DNA of 64,000 bases, taken from Lachnospiraceae bacterium UBA2864. GTDB taxonomy: Bacteria; Bacillota; Clostridia; Lachnospirales; Lachnospiraceae. The stretch spans positions 15,795-79,794 of the forward strand of contig DEFA01000036.1 of NCBI GenBank assembly GCA_002350525.1, written 5' to 3'. This document shows, in pieces, positions 26,636 through 35,542 of the stretch (within the stretch, counting starts at the first letter, position 1; each line of letters begins with the position of its first letter). The position numbers and the translations under genes are program-made. Below the pieces are notes generated by a model, which was given only the letters and a program-made list of their open reading frames with translations, was not told the origin of the DNA and made no database searches.

Positions 26636-28279
26636 ATGTTAAAAAGAGTTATTGTGGGGGTATTTTTAGTAGCGGTTCTTATTCTTATCGGTTACACTTT
26701 ATTAAATCCGGTGGATATGGGAGCGTTGGAAGGGTATGAGCCTGAAGCTTATGCGACGGGACTGGGGCTTCTGCCTCCGGTCATAGCTATTGTTCTGGCT
26801 CTTATCACAAAAGAAGTTTATTCATCTCTTTTTATAGGAGTCATAAGCGGAGCACTTATTTATTCGGAATTTAATCTTGAACTTACACTTAACACAATGT
26901 TCTTTAACGAAGAGGGAGGAATGCTTTCCAAGATATCTGATTCTTTTAATGCAGGTATCCTTGTGTTCCTTGTACTCCTTGGTATCCTTGTTGCTCTTAT
27001 GAACAAGGCCGGCGGTTCTGCAGCTTTTGGTAAGTGGGCATCCAAGCATATTAAAACCCGTATCGGTGCGCAGGTTGCAACAGTTATCCTCGGTATGCTC
27101 ATCTTTATAGATGATTATTTCAACTGCCTTACGGTCGGAAGCGTTATGAGACCTGTAACGGATACTCATAAGGTTTCACGTGCGAAGCTTGCTTATATAA
27201 TCGATGCGACTGCCGCACCGGTCTGTATTGTTGCGCCGATCAGCTCGTGGGCAGCTGCGGTTTCATCCTCGGTTCCCGCTGATTCGGGAGTTAACGGTTT
27301 CCAGACCTTTATCCAGACAATACCATACAACTTCTATGCAATACTTACGATAGTCATGATGTTCTTTATAATCTTCAGAAGACTTGATTTCGGACCGATG
27401 AAGCGTCATGAGTTAAATGCATATAAGGGCGATCTCTTTACTTCCGGCGAGGACACTGCCGATCGTATGATAGAAGAGAGAGTAAGTAAGAAGGGCAAGG
27501 TTATCGATCTTGTAATCCCTGTTGCGTTTCTTATAGTTATATGTATCTTCACAATGGTTTATACGGGCGGCTTCTTCAGCGGAGTTGATTTTGTAACTGC
27601 CTTCGGTGATGCCGATGCGTCATCAGCTCTTGTACTCGGAGGAATCATAACCATTATCTTTACATTTTTCTTCTACCTGATAAGGGATATCATAACCTTT
27701 GATGAATTTATGAAATGTATCCCTGAAGGATTTAAGGCAATGGTAGCTCCGATCCTTATCCTTACGCTTGCATGGACACTTTCGGGTATGACAAATCTTC
27801 TCGGAGCAAAGTACTTCGTTGCCGATATAGTATCAGGCAGTGCGGCATCTCTTCAGTCCATGCTTCCTGCAGTTATCTTCCTTGTTGCACTCGGCCTTGC
27901 TTTTGCAACAGGTACTTCATGGGGAACCTTCGGTATCCTTATACCTATAGTAATGGGAGTTTTCCCAAGCGGAGAGATGATGGTCATCTCCATAGCATCC
28001 TGTCTTGCGGGTGCCGTATGCGGAGATCACTGCTCACCTATATCGGATACAACCATCATGGCATCAGCAGGGGCACAGAGTAATCATATAAATCATGTAT
28101 CGACTCAGCTGCCTTATGCACTTACCTGTGCTGCTGTATCCTGCATAACTTATATAATTGCGGGATTCACTAAGAGTGCACCTATCAGTCTGACTGCCGG
28201 AATAGTGCTTATGCTCGCTACACTTTTTTGCATAGAGAAGATAACAGGGCGTGAGCCGGACGAAGAAGCTAAGAACTGA
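26636..28279 (+). CDS. NhaC-family Na+/H+ antiporter
   Basis: 547 residues from ATG 26636; AAGGAGGAGG at 26621-26630 decides this start over an in-frame GTG at 26609. About a dozen hydrophobic helices are visible, with the NhaC-family stretches IFIDDYFNCLTVGSVMRPVTD, split helices rich in Gly/Ser, and CSPISDTTIMASAGA near the C-terminus. It would exchange Na+ (or another solute) for protons or act as a carboxylate carrier; family members vary. It overlaps nothing upstream and closes the envelope operon. Confidence 0.85.
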   Translation: MLKRVIVGVFLVAVLILIGYTLLNPVDMGALEGYEPEAYATGLGLLPPVIAIVLALITKEVYSSLFIGVISGALIYSEFNLELTLNTMFFNEEGGMLSKISDSFNAGILVFLVLLGILVALMNKAGGSAAFGKWASKHIKTRIGAQVATVILGMLIFIDDYFNCLTVGSVMRPVTDTHKVSRAKLAYIIDATAAPVCIVAPISSWAAAVSSSVPADSGVNGFQTFIQTIPYNFYAILTIVMMFFIIFRRLDFGPMKRHELNAYKGDLFTSGEDTADRMIEERVSKKGKVIDLVIPVAFLIVICIFTMVYTGGFFSGVDFVTAFGDADASSALVLGGIITIIFTFFFYLIRDIITFDEFMKCIPEGFKAMVAPILILTLAWTLSGMTNLLGAKYFVADIVSGSAASLQSMLPAVIFLVALGLAFATGTSWGTFGILIPIVMGVFPSGEMMVISIASCLAGAVCGDHCSPISDTTIMASAGAQSNHINHVSTQLPYALTCAAVSCITYIIAGFTKSAPISLTAGIVLMLATLFCIEKITGREPDEEAKN

Positions 28280-28288
28280 CGTATATCA

Positions 28289-28326
28289 TCAGTAAGATTA
28301 TCCTATATATTCAGTAAGATTGTCCT
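28289..28326 (+). repeat. 16-base direct repeat before topoisomerase promoter
   Basis: TCAGTAAGATTATCCT (28289-28304) and TCAGTAAGATTGTCCT (28311-28326) differ at one base and are 22 bases apart, about two helical turns. The second copy ends one base before the -35 hexamer of the candidate parC promoter, a place typical of activator binding sites. Confidence 0.6.
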
Positions 28327-28327
28327 T

Positions 28328-28356
28328 TTGACACCTACAACAAGATATGGTAAAGT
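28328..28356 (+). promoter_or_regulatory. candidate promoter of the topoisomerase operon
   Basis: TTGACA (28328-28333), 17-base spacer, TAAAGT (28351-28356), 46 bases before the ATG of the topoisomerase A subunit. Perfect -35; the -10 is two changes from TATAAT. Confidence 0.65.
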
Positions 28357-28381
28357 ATTATGGATTGTAATACCATATCTT
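28342..28381 (+). promoter_or_regulatory. inverted repeat over the topoisomerase promoter
   Basis: AAGATATGGTA (28342-28352) and TACCATATCTT (28371-28381) are perfect 11-base inverted repeats separated by 18 bases. The left arm overlaps the -10 hexamer, and the dyad centre is at about the expected transcription start. That suits an operator better than an RNA hairpin, because the left arm would not be transcribed. A second small dyad (GTATTA/TAATAC, 28355-28373) is nested inside. Confidence 0.5.
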
Positions 28382-28401
28382 GAAATGTAAAGGGGTTTCA
28401 A

Positions 28402-30822
28402 ATGGAAAAGATTCAAAGCGTTAATTATGAAGAGGAGATGGGACAGGACTACGTGGATTATGCCATGTCGGTTATAACCGAACGTGCACTTCCGGACGTT
28501 AAGGACGGACTCAAGCCTGTTCAGAGAAGAATCCTCTATTCATTGTCGGAGCTTACACGTTCCGACAGTCCTCATAGAAAATGTGCGAGAATAGTCGGTG
28601 ACACCATGGGTAAATACCATCCTCACGGTGACAGCTCTATCTACGAAGGTCTTGTAAACCTTGCGCAGAACTGGAAGCTGCCTATACCTCTTGTAGACCC
28701 TCACGGAAACTTCGGTGATGTGTCCGGTTCGGGAGCGGCTGCCATGCGTTATACCGAGGCTCGTATATCTAAGTACGCAGAGGAAGGTCTTAAGGATCTT
28801 AAATACTGCGATTTCATACCGAATTTTGACGGAACGGAGAAGGAGCCCGTACATATTCCTTTCCTTATTCCGAACATGCTTACCAGCGGCGCTACGGGCA
28901 TAGCCGTTGGTATGGCTACAAATATACCTACTCACAATCTTCAGGAGGTTGCAGACGCCGAGATAGCTTATCTGCAGGATCCTGACATTTCTACGGAAGC
29001 TCTTCTCAGAATCGTGAAGGGACCGGATTTTGCTACGGGAGGAATCATCAATATAGATGAGGAATCGCTGCTTCAGATATATGAGACCGGTCTCGGAAAG
29101 CTGAGAGTCAGAGGAAAGGTAGAGGTAAGGGATATCGGAAAAGGACGTAAGTCCATCTGTGTTACCGAGATACCTGTTACCATGATCAATTCCACAGAAA
29201 AGTTTCTTAATACTGTTGCCGAATTAGTCCGTAAGGGAACCCTTCCGGCTGTTGTTGATATTGCCGACAGAGGTGATAAGGAGGGTGAATGCCTGTGTAT
29301 CGATGTTAAAAAGGGTACAACGGAAGAGGAGATCCAGAAGATCATCAACATCCTCTATAAGAAGGCCGGACTTGAGGACACCTACAGTGTTAATATCAAT
29401 TGTATATATAACAAGAAGCCTGAAGTAATGGGACTCAGACGTGTACTTCAGACTTATACAGAATATAAGTGGCAGGTCTATAAGGATAAGTATCAGGCAC
29501 TTAAGGCCGAACAGGAAGATGTAAGAGAAGTGAAGACAGGTCTTCTTGAGGCTGTGGATGTTATAGACCTTATCATCGAAGTACTCCGCGGATCTCAGAA
29601 TACCAAAGATGCAAAGGACTGCCTGATGTACGGTAAGACCGATAATATTAAGTTCAGATATAAGGGCTCGGAAGCTGATGCGAAAGAGCTGCATTTCACA
29701 GAGAGACAGACGGAAGCAATCCTTGCCATGAGACTCCAGAAGCTCATAGGTCTCGAAGTAGATGTTCTGAGAAAGGAACTTGCCGAAGCCGAGAGACTTC
29801 TTGCAAGATATACAAGACTTCTTGAGTCAGACCGTGAGATGAAGAAGCAGATGATCTCCGATATCGAGGAGCTTAAGAAGAAGTATGCGATACCGAGAAG
29901 AACTGTTATCGAGAATCTCGGTGAAGTAATAGTTGCCAAGGAGAAGGCTGTGGCTACGGAAGAGACTGTTCTTCTCGACAGATTCTTCTATATCAAGTCA
30001 GCTCCGAGAGCAGTATTCATGAAGAATCAGGAGACACCTTATAAGTTCGCGGTTAACTGTATGAGTGATGACAGGGTCGCACTCTTTGACAGTGACGGTA
30101 TGGTTCACATTATCAAGGTTTCGGACATCCTTAAGAAACAGACCAAAAAGGATAAGAAGTTCAGGATCACTGATAAGGGTATACAGATATTTGAGTTTTG
30201 CGGAATGAGTCCGGATGCTGATGTTGTTGCCATGATGGCACTGTCCGAGCTTAATCCTGCGGGAACAATTGCGGAAGAAAGTACGGCTCCGGCACCCGCA
30301 GTTCCGGTTCAGGATGCTCCTGAAGAAATGTTCTTTGATGATATGGTAGACGGAAGCCTCTCGGGCGGAAGTCTCGAAGAGATAGATATGAGTGCCGGCT
30401 TTACGGCACCGGAGAGCTATGATGCCGAGACCGATTATACCGATACGGATGTGGGAGGTATGAATATCGGCAGAAATCTTATATTCGTAACCGAGGAAGG
30501 TAAGGCCAAGAGGGTAAATGCGGCTCTCTTTGATACAGCACGTAAGACCGCTGCGGCTATAAAAGCAAAGCCTGTATATGTCGGCTTTGAAGACGATTAT
30601 GTCGTTGCCGAGACAGCGGAAGGATACTCCATAAAGGTTAAATCCGGCGAACTTCCTGTTCAGGGTAAGGGTGCAGGAGGTGTAACTCTTATATCTCTCA
30701 GAAAGGGCGATAAGGTCGTGAGAGCCATGAGCGGAAACAATTCCGACAGCATGAACGGCATAAGCCTGTCTGATATGAAAGCCGTAAAACGCGGTGGCAA
30801 GGGAAATAAGAAGGGGAGATAA
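28402..30822 (+). CDS. parC: type II DNA topoisomerase subunit A (ParC-like)
   Basis: 806 residues. The breakage-reunion domain has the catalytic Tyr117 in AAAMRYTEAR and the quinolone-determining segment HPHGDSSIYEG (S78, E82), where Glu at the second site is the ParC rather than the GyrA state. The C-terminal domain has only recognisable fragments of beta-pinwheel blades, no GyrA-box (QRRGGKG), and an acidic low-complexity insertion (about residues 620-690). That favours a decatenating topoisomerase IV over gyrase. The B subunit gene follows after 2 bases, an A-before-B order opposite to the usual gyrB-gyrA or parE-parC. A second pair (true gyrase) would be expected elsewhere in the genome. 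Confidence 0.85.
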   Translation: MEKIQSVNYEEEMGQDYVDYAMSVITERALPDVKDGLKPVQRRILYSLSELTRSDSPHRKCARIVGDTMGKYHPHGDSSIYEGLVNLAQNWKLPIPLVDPHGNFGDVSGSGAAAMRYTEARISKYAEEGLKDLKYCDFIPNFDGTEKEPVHIPFLIPNMLTSGATGIAVGMATNIPTHNLQEVADAEIAYLQDPDISTEALLRIVKGPDFATGGIINIDEESLLQIYETGLGKLRVRGKVEVRDIGKGRKSICVTEIPVTMINSTEKFLNTVAELVRKGTLPAVVDIADRGDKEGECLCIDVKKGTTEEEIQKIINILYKKAGLEDTYSVNINCIYNKKPEVMGLRRVLQTYTEYKWQVYKDKYQALKAEQEDVREVKTGLLEAVDVIDLIIEVLRGSQNTKDAKDCLMYGKTDNIKFRYKGSEADAKELHFTERQTEAILAMRLQKLIGLEVDVLRKELAEAERLLARYTRLLESDREMKKQMISDIEELKKKYAIPRRTVIENLGEVIVAKEKAVATEETVLLDRFFYIKSAPRAVFMKNQETPYKFAVNCMSDDRVALFDSDGMVHIIKVSDILKKQTKKDKKFRITDKGIQIFEFCGMSPDADVVAMMALSELNPAGTIAEESTAPAPAVPVQDAPEEMFFDDMVDGSLSGGSLEEIDMSAGFTAPESYDAETDYTDTDVGGMNIGRNLIFVTEEGKAKRVNAALFDTARKTAAAIKAKPVYVGFEDDYVVAETAEGYSIKVKSGELPVQGKGAGGVTLISLRKGDKVVRAMSGNNSDSMNGISLSDMKAVKRGGKGNKKGR

Positions 30823-30824
30823 AG

Positions 30825-32738
30825 ATGGCAGCAAATCAGGATTATAATTCAGAAGCGATAAAGGTCCTTAAGGGCCTTGAACCGGTCAGACTTAGACCGG
30901 GTATGTATATCGGAAGCACGGGACGTACGGGACTCAATCATCTCGTACAGGAGCTTATAGATAATGCGGTGGATGAGCATCTGGCCGGCTTCTGCAAGAA
31001 TATAAAGGTCATCCTCAACGAGGATGGTTCGGCTACGGTTGAAGATGACGGAAGAGGTATCCCTGTCGATATGCATCCGACAGAGAAGAAATCCGCGGAG
31101 CGAGTTGTCTTTACGGTACTTCACTCCGGAGGTAAGTTCAACGATTCTATATATAAGATAAGCGGTGGTCTTCACGGCGTAGGTTCCGCTGTCGTAAATG
31201 CTCTTTCGAAGAAGCTTATCGTAGATGTTTACAGAGATGGAAATGTATATCATGATACTTATGAATACGGAAAGCCGACTACAAAGCTTATAGACGGCCT
31301 GCTCCCTTCAGAGCCTATAAGAGGTAAGAGAACAGGTACGAGCGTCACACTTTATCCGGATGATACGATATTCGAGACAGTAAGATTTAAGTCGGCTGCG
31401 ATAAGACAGAGACTTAAAGAGACTTCTTATCTGAATCCGAATCTTACGATCACCTATGAGAACAGACGTGACGGCTATCCTGCCGAGACCTTCCATCAGC
31501 CGGGAGGACTCGTAAGTTTTGTTGAGGATATATCCAAGGATCTTACCAAGACTTCTCCGGTAGTATCGATTTCGGGTGAAAAGAACGGAATAGCGGCTGA
31601 CATAGTATTTGTCGCAACCGAGGATGGTGATGAGAATGTCATCGGTTTCACCAATAACATCACGAACCCTGAGGGCGGTACTCATGTAACGGGCTTTAAG
31701 TCCGCATTTGCGAAGATTATCAATAACTATGCGAGAAATGAGCTCGGAGTTCTTAAGGATAAGGACCCGAATCTTTCGGGAGCTGATATAAGACAGGGTA
31801 TGCAGACCATTATATCCGTAAAGCATCCGGATCCTCAGTTTGAAGGACAGACCAAGACCAGACTTTCCAATACGGATGTTACAAATGCCGTAGATGCCAT
31901 AATGCGTGAACAGCTTACCGTATATTTCGACAGAAACTATGACGTCTTAAGAGATATAGTTGATAAGGCAGTAGAGACCGCAAAGGAGAAGGCTAAGTCC
32001 AAGGCAAAGGTTAATCTCAGCAAGTTCTCCTTCGAAGGTAACGGAAAGCTTGTGCGTCAGGAGAGTAATGACTCCGAGAAGTGCGAGATCTTCATAGTCG
32101 AGGGTGATTCTGCCGGCGGCTCAGCAAAGACTGCCCGTAACAGAAAGTATCAGGCAATCCTTCCTCTGAGAGGTAAGATCTTAAATGTTGAGAAGGTTCC
32201 GGTTACAAAGGTGCTTGAGAATGCCGAGATCAAGGCCATGATCAATGCTTTCGGATGCGGCTTTTCACAGGGCTTCGGTAATGACTTTGATATTACAAAG
32301 CTCAACTACGATAAGATAATCATCATGACGGATGCCGATGTCGACGGAGCACATATAGCAACGCTGCTTCTTACCTTCTTCTATAGATTCTATCCGGATC
32401 TTATCAATGAAGGACATATCTATATAGCCATCCCGCCTCTTTACAGAGTCGGAGAGGGAAAGAATATGAAATATCTCTATTCGGACGATGAACTTACCAA
32501 GTACAGAAACAGTCATAAGGGCAAGTTTACTATCCAGAGATACAAAGGTCTCGGAGAGATGGATGCAAGTCAGCTTTTTGAGACGACCATGGATCCTGAA
32601 AGCCGTGTTTTAAAGCAGGTTTCCATAGCCAGCGTAGCGGAAGCAAGCTCTATTACAAAGACTCTTATGGGTACCGAAGTTGCCCCCAGACGTGCCTATA
32701 TTGAGGAAAACAGCCGCGATGCGAACATAGATATGTAA
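30825..32738 (+). CDS. parE: type II DNA topoisomerase subunit B (ParE-like)
   Basis: 637 residues, without the insertion seen in proteobacterial GyrB. The N-terminal GHKL ATPase is clear (ELIDNAVDEHLAG, VEDDGRGIPVDMH, GGLHGVGSAVVNALS). The Toprim domain has VEGDSAGGSAKTARNR and IIMTDADVDGAHIATLLL. The C-terminus ends RRAYIEENSRDANIDM, typical of GyrB/ParE. Named ParE because its partner subunit looks ParC-like; sequence alone leaves GyrB possible. Confidence 0.85.
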   Translation: MAANQDYNSEAIKVLKGLEPVRLRPGMYIGSTGRTGLNHLVQELIDNAVDEHLAGFCKNIKVILNEDGSATVEDDGRGIPVDMHPTEKKSAERVVFTVLHSGGKFNDSIYKISGGLHGVGSAVVNALSKKLIVDVYRDGNVYHDTYEYGKPTTKLIDGLLPSEPIRGKRTGTSVTLYPDDTIFETVRFKSAAIRQRLKETSYLNPNLTITYENRRDGYPAETFHQPGGLVSFVEDISKDLTKTSPVVSISGEKNGIAADIVFVATEDGDENVIGFTNNITNPEGGTHVTGFKSAFAKIINNYARNELGVLKDKDPNLSGADIRQGMQTIISVKHPDPQFEGQTKTRLSNTDVTNAVDAIMREQLTVYFDRNYDVLRDIVDKAVETAKEKAKSKAKVNLSKFSFEGNGKLVRQESNDSEKCEIFIVEGDSAGGSAKTARNRKYQAILPLRGKILNVEKVPVTKVLENAEIKAMINAFGCGFSQGFGNDFDITKLNYDKIIIMTDADVDGAHIATLLLTFFYRFYPDLINEGHIYIAIPPLYRVGEGKNMKYLYSDDELTKYRNSHKGKFTIQRYKGLGEMDASQLFETTMDPESRVLKQVSIASVAEASSITKTLMGTEVAPRRAYIEENSRDANIDM

Positions 32739-32818
32739 AAATGTTTAAATAATTCGTTAAAATATGGCATATTTGTTACATTTTTATAAAAAAAATATGC
32801 AAAATTGTAAGAAATAGA

Positions 32819-32847
32819 TTGATTTAACGCCTATAAACAAGTATAAT
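32819..32847 (+). promoter_or_regulatory. promoter of hup
   Basis: TTGATT (32819-32824), 17-base spacer, TATAAT (32842-32847), preceded by a very A/T-rich stretch (32740-32815) that could act as an UP element. The HU start is 52 bases downstream, with GAGAGG before it. Confidence 0.75.
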
Positions 32848-32899
32848 CATTGTAGTCGCAAAACGACACAATATCATATGTATTGAGAGGTAAAACACT

Positions 32900-33202
32900 A
32901 TGAACAAGACAGAACTTGTAACAGCTATTGCTGCAGAGACAGGTCTTTCAAAGAAGGATGCAGAAGCAGCAGTAAAGTCATTCGTAAACGTTGTATCTAC
33001 AGAGCTTCAGAATAAGGGTAAGGTACAGCTTATCGGTTTCGGTACATTCGAAGTTGGTGAGAGAAAAGCTAGAACAGCTCGTAACCCACAGACTGGCGAA
33101 GCTATAAAGATTAAGGCAGCAGCAGTTCCTAAGTTTAAGGCTGGTGCAGCTCTCAAGGAGCTTGTTAATACAAAGCCTAAGAAGTCAGCAAAGAAGAAGT
33201 AA
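32900..33202 (+). CDS. hup: DNA-binding protein HU
   Basis: 100 residues: the 90-residue HU fold plus a Lys-rich C-terminal extension (KPKKSAKKK). HU bends and compacts DNA as a dimer. The signature GFGTFEVGERKARTARNPQTG contains the beta-arm with its Arg and intercalating Pro. The gene is monocistronic, between its own promoter and a strong terminator. The codons are highly biased, as expected for an abundant protein. Confidence 0.96.
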   Translation: MNKTELVTAIAAETGLSKKDAEAAVKSFVNVVSTELQNKGKVQLIGFGTFEVGERKARTARNPQTGEAIKIKAAAVPKFKAGAALKELVNTKPKKSAKKK

Positions 33203-33236
33203 TTCAGCCAAGCTGATTGTTACAAGTAATTAAGAG

Positions 33237-33265
33237 GGGCAGAGGTAAAAACCTCTGCCCGTTTT
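33237..33265 (+). terminator. intrinsic terminator of hup
   Basis: Perfect 10-bp stem GGGCAGAGGT/ACCTCTGCCC (33237-33246, 33251-33260) with an AAAA loop, then GTTTTCTTATTTTA. Confidence 0.9.
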
Positions 33266-33299
33266 CTTATTTTATAGCATATGTAAGATACAAGAATGA

Positions 33300-33331
33300 C
33301 TCAGATAAGTCCGTGAAAGGACTTATCTGAG
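33300..33331 (+). promoter_or_regulatory. 13-bp hairpin upstream of tex
   Basis: CTCAGATAAGTCC and GGACTTATCTGAG form a perfect 13-bp inverted repeat with a 6-base loop (GTGAAA). No T-run follows, so it is not a normal terminator. A TATAAT at 33346-33351 lies just downstream, and the right arm would cover its weak -35 (TTATCT, 33323-33328), so an operator role is possible. Confidence 0.45.
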
Positions 33332-33381
33332 GCTTTCGGGATTTATATAATAAATACTATATTGTAGAGGATTTTGACAGA

Positions 33382-35511
33382 ATGGACATTATTAAAAAGA
33401 TTGCAGGTGAACTTGAAGTAAAGGAGGGACAGGTTAAGGCGGCGGTTGAGCTTTTGGATGACGGTTGTACGGTTCCTTTTATAGCTCGTTATCGTAAGGA
33501 AAAGACAGGTGCTCTGAACGACGAACAGCTCAGAACACTTTATGACAGACTTAACTTTCTCAGAAATCTTGAGGAGAGAAAGACCACTGTTATATCAACC
33601 ATAGAAGAGCAGGGCAAGATGACTCCGGAGCTTATGAAGGCCATCGAGGAGGCAGAGACTATGGTAGCTCTTGAAGATATATACAGACCTTATAAGCCTA
33701 AGAGAAGAACCAGAGCAACTATTGCGAAGGAAGCAGGACTTGAGCCTCTTGCAAATCTCATATATATGCAGCTGAACAAGAAGCCTATAGCTGTTGAGGC
33801 TGAGGCTTACATTTCGGAGGAGAAGGGAGTTGAATCTGCTGAGGCAGCTCTTGCGGGAGCTGCAGATATAATTGCGGAAAACATTTCCGACGATGCGGAT
33901 TACAGAACGTGGATAAGAGATATAACCGTTAAGAAGGGTATTCTCGTTTCAACAGCCAAGGATCCGGAAGAGAAGTCGGTATATGAGAATTACTATGACT
34001 TCCATGAACCTGTAGCAAAGATGTCCGGTTATAAGACTCTTGCAGTTAACAGAGGAGAGAAGGAGAAAATCCTCTCTGTTGTTATAGAGGCACCTGAAGA
34101 GGATATACTTAAATATCTCGAGAAGAAGGTTGTCGGAAAGGATGACTGCGATACAGCCGATATCCTTAAGGCTGCTGCGGCAGATGCCTATGAGAGACTT
34201 ATCGCTCCTTCAATCGAGAGAGAGATCAGAAATGCACTTACGGAAGATGCAGAGGACGGCGCTATTAAGGTATTCGGTAAGAACCTTAAACAGCTACTTA
34301 TGCAGCCACCTATCAGCGGACGTACCGTTCTCGGCTGGGATCCGGCCTTCAGAACAGGCTGTAAGCTTGCTGTTGTGGATGAGACCGGAAAAGTTCTCGA
34401 TACTACGGTTGTTTATCCTACGGCTCCTACAACACCTGAGAAGATCCGTGCCGCAAAGGAGACGGTTAAGCGTCTTATAAAAAAGCATAATATATCTCTT
34501 ATATCCGTAGGTAACGGAACAGCATCCCGTGAATCAGAGCAGATTATAGTCGAGATGCTTAAGGAGATACCTGAGAAGGTTGAATATGTGATAACCAACG
34601 AAGCAGGTGCATCGGTTTATTCGGCAAGTGCCCTCGCAACCGAAGAGTTCCCTGAATTTGATGTAGGACAGAGATCCGCAACATCCATAGCACGCCGTGT
34701 ACAGGATCCTCTCGCAGAGCTTGTTAAGATAGATCCTAAGTCCATCGGTGTAGGCCAGTATCAGCATGATATGAACCAGAAGAAGCTTGGAGAATCTCTT
34801 TCAAATGTAGTCGAGGACTGCGTTAACAGCGTAGGTGTGGATCTTAATACAGCCTCCGTATCTCTCCTTACATACATTTCCGGTATCAATAAGAATGTTG
34901 CTAAGAATATAGTTACATACAGAGAAGAGAACGGAAGATTCGATAACAGAAAAGAACTTCTCAAGGTTCCAAAGCTAGGCGCTAAGGCATATGAGCAGTG
35001 CGCGGGATTCCTGAGAATTCATGGAGGAAGCAATCCTCTTGATGATACTGCGGTTCATCCGGAAAGCTATGAGGCGGCCGGAAAACTTCTCAGCTCCGTA
35101 GGAGATGATGTATCGGCACTTGGTAAGCTTGATAAGGCTGAGAGAAAGAAGCTTTCGGGAGAACTGGGAATCGGTGATATAACACTGGATGACATGATAA
35201 AAGAGCTTATGAAGCCGAGCCGTGATCCACGTCTTGACATGCCGAAGCCGATCCTCAGGAGCGATGTTCTTGATATAAAGGATCTTGAGGTCGGTATGGT
35301 ACTTAAGGGAACCGTAAGAAATGTAATAGACTTCGGTGCCTTTGTCGATATCGGAGTTCATCAGGACGGTCTGGTACATATATCGCAGCTTACGAATAAG
35401 AAATTTGTAAAGCATCCTCTTGATGTTGTAAGCGTCGGAGATGTAGTTGATGTTAAGATAATCAATATAGATACACAGAAGAACAGAATAGGACTGTCAA
35501 TGATACTGTAG
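33382..35511 (+). CDS. tex: Tex family RNA-binding transcription accessory protein
   Basis: 709 residues, typical for Tex. Domains in order: N-terminal helical region (about 1-190), YqgF-like RNase H fold (about 320-440, GWDPAFRTGCKLAVVDETGK), helix-hairpin-helix region (about 490-560, NIVTYREENGRFDNRKEL) and a C-terminal S1 domain (about 630-705, GTVRNVIDFGAFVDIGVHQD). Tex binds RNA and associates with RNA polymerase and ribosomes; its role in Clostridia is not well defined. The J-like/TPR gene begins 31 bases after its stop with no terminator visible, so they may share a transcript. Confidence 0.94.
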   Translation: MDIIKKIAGELEVKEGQVKAAVELLDDGCTVPFIARYRKEKTGALNDEQLRTLYDRLNFLRNLEERKTTVISTIEEQGKMTPELMKAIEEAETMVALEDIYRPYKPKRRTRATIAKEAGLEPLANLIYMQLNKKPIAVEAEAYISEEKGVESAEAALAGAADIIAENISDDADYRTWIRDITVKKGILVSTAKDPEEKSVYENYYDFHEPVAKMSGYKTLAVNRGEKEKILSVVIEAPEEDILKYLEKKVVGKDDCDTADILKAAAADAYERLIAPSIEREIRNALTEDAEDGAIKVFGKNLKQLLMQPPISGRTVLGWDPAFRTGCKLAVVDETGKVLDTTVVYPTAPTTPEKIRAAKETVKRLIKKHNISLISVGNGTASRESEQIIVEMLKEIPEKVEYVITNEAGASVYSASALATEEFPEFDVGQRSATSIARRVQDPLAELVKIDPKSIGVGQYQHDMNQKKLGESLSNVVEDCVNSVGVDLNTASVSLLTYISGINKNVAKNIVTYREENGRFDNRKELLKVPKLGAKAYEQCAGFLRIHGGSNPLDDTAVHPESYEAAGKLLSSVGDDVSALGKLDKAERKKLSGELGIGDITLDDMIKELMKPSRDPRLDMPKPILRSDVLDIKDLEVGMVLKGTVRNVIDFGAFVDIGVHQDGLVHISQLTNKKFVKHPLDVVSVGDVVDVKIINIDTQKNRIGLSMIL

Positions 35512-35542
35512 TTGTCTGCGGCAGTTTAGAGGGGAATTATTC

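Noticed and set aside
32767..32800. Terminator after parE formed by GCATATTT/AAATATGC
   Set aside because: The stem is A/T-rich with an 18-base loop and no T-run after it; more likely part of the A/T-rich region upstream of the hup promoter.
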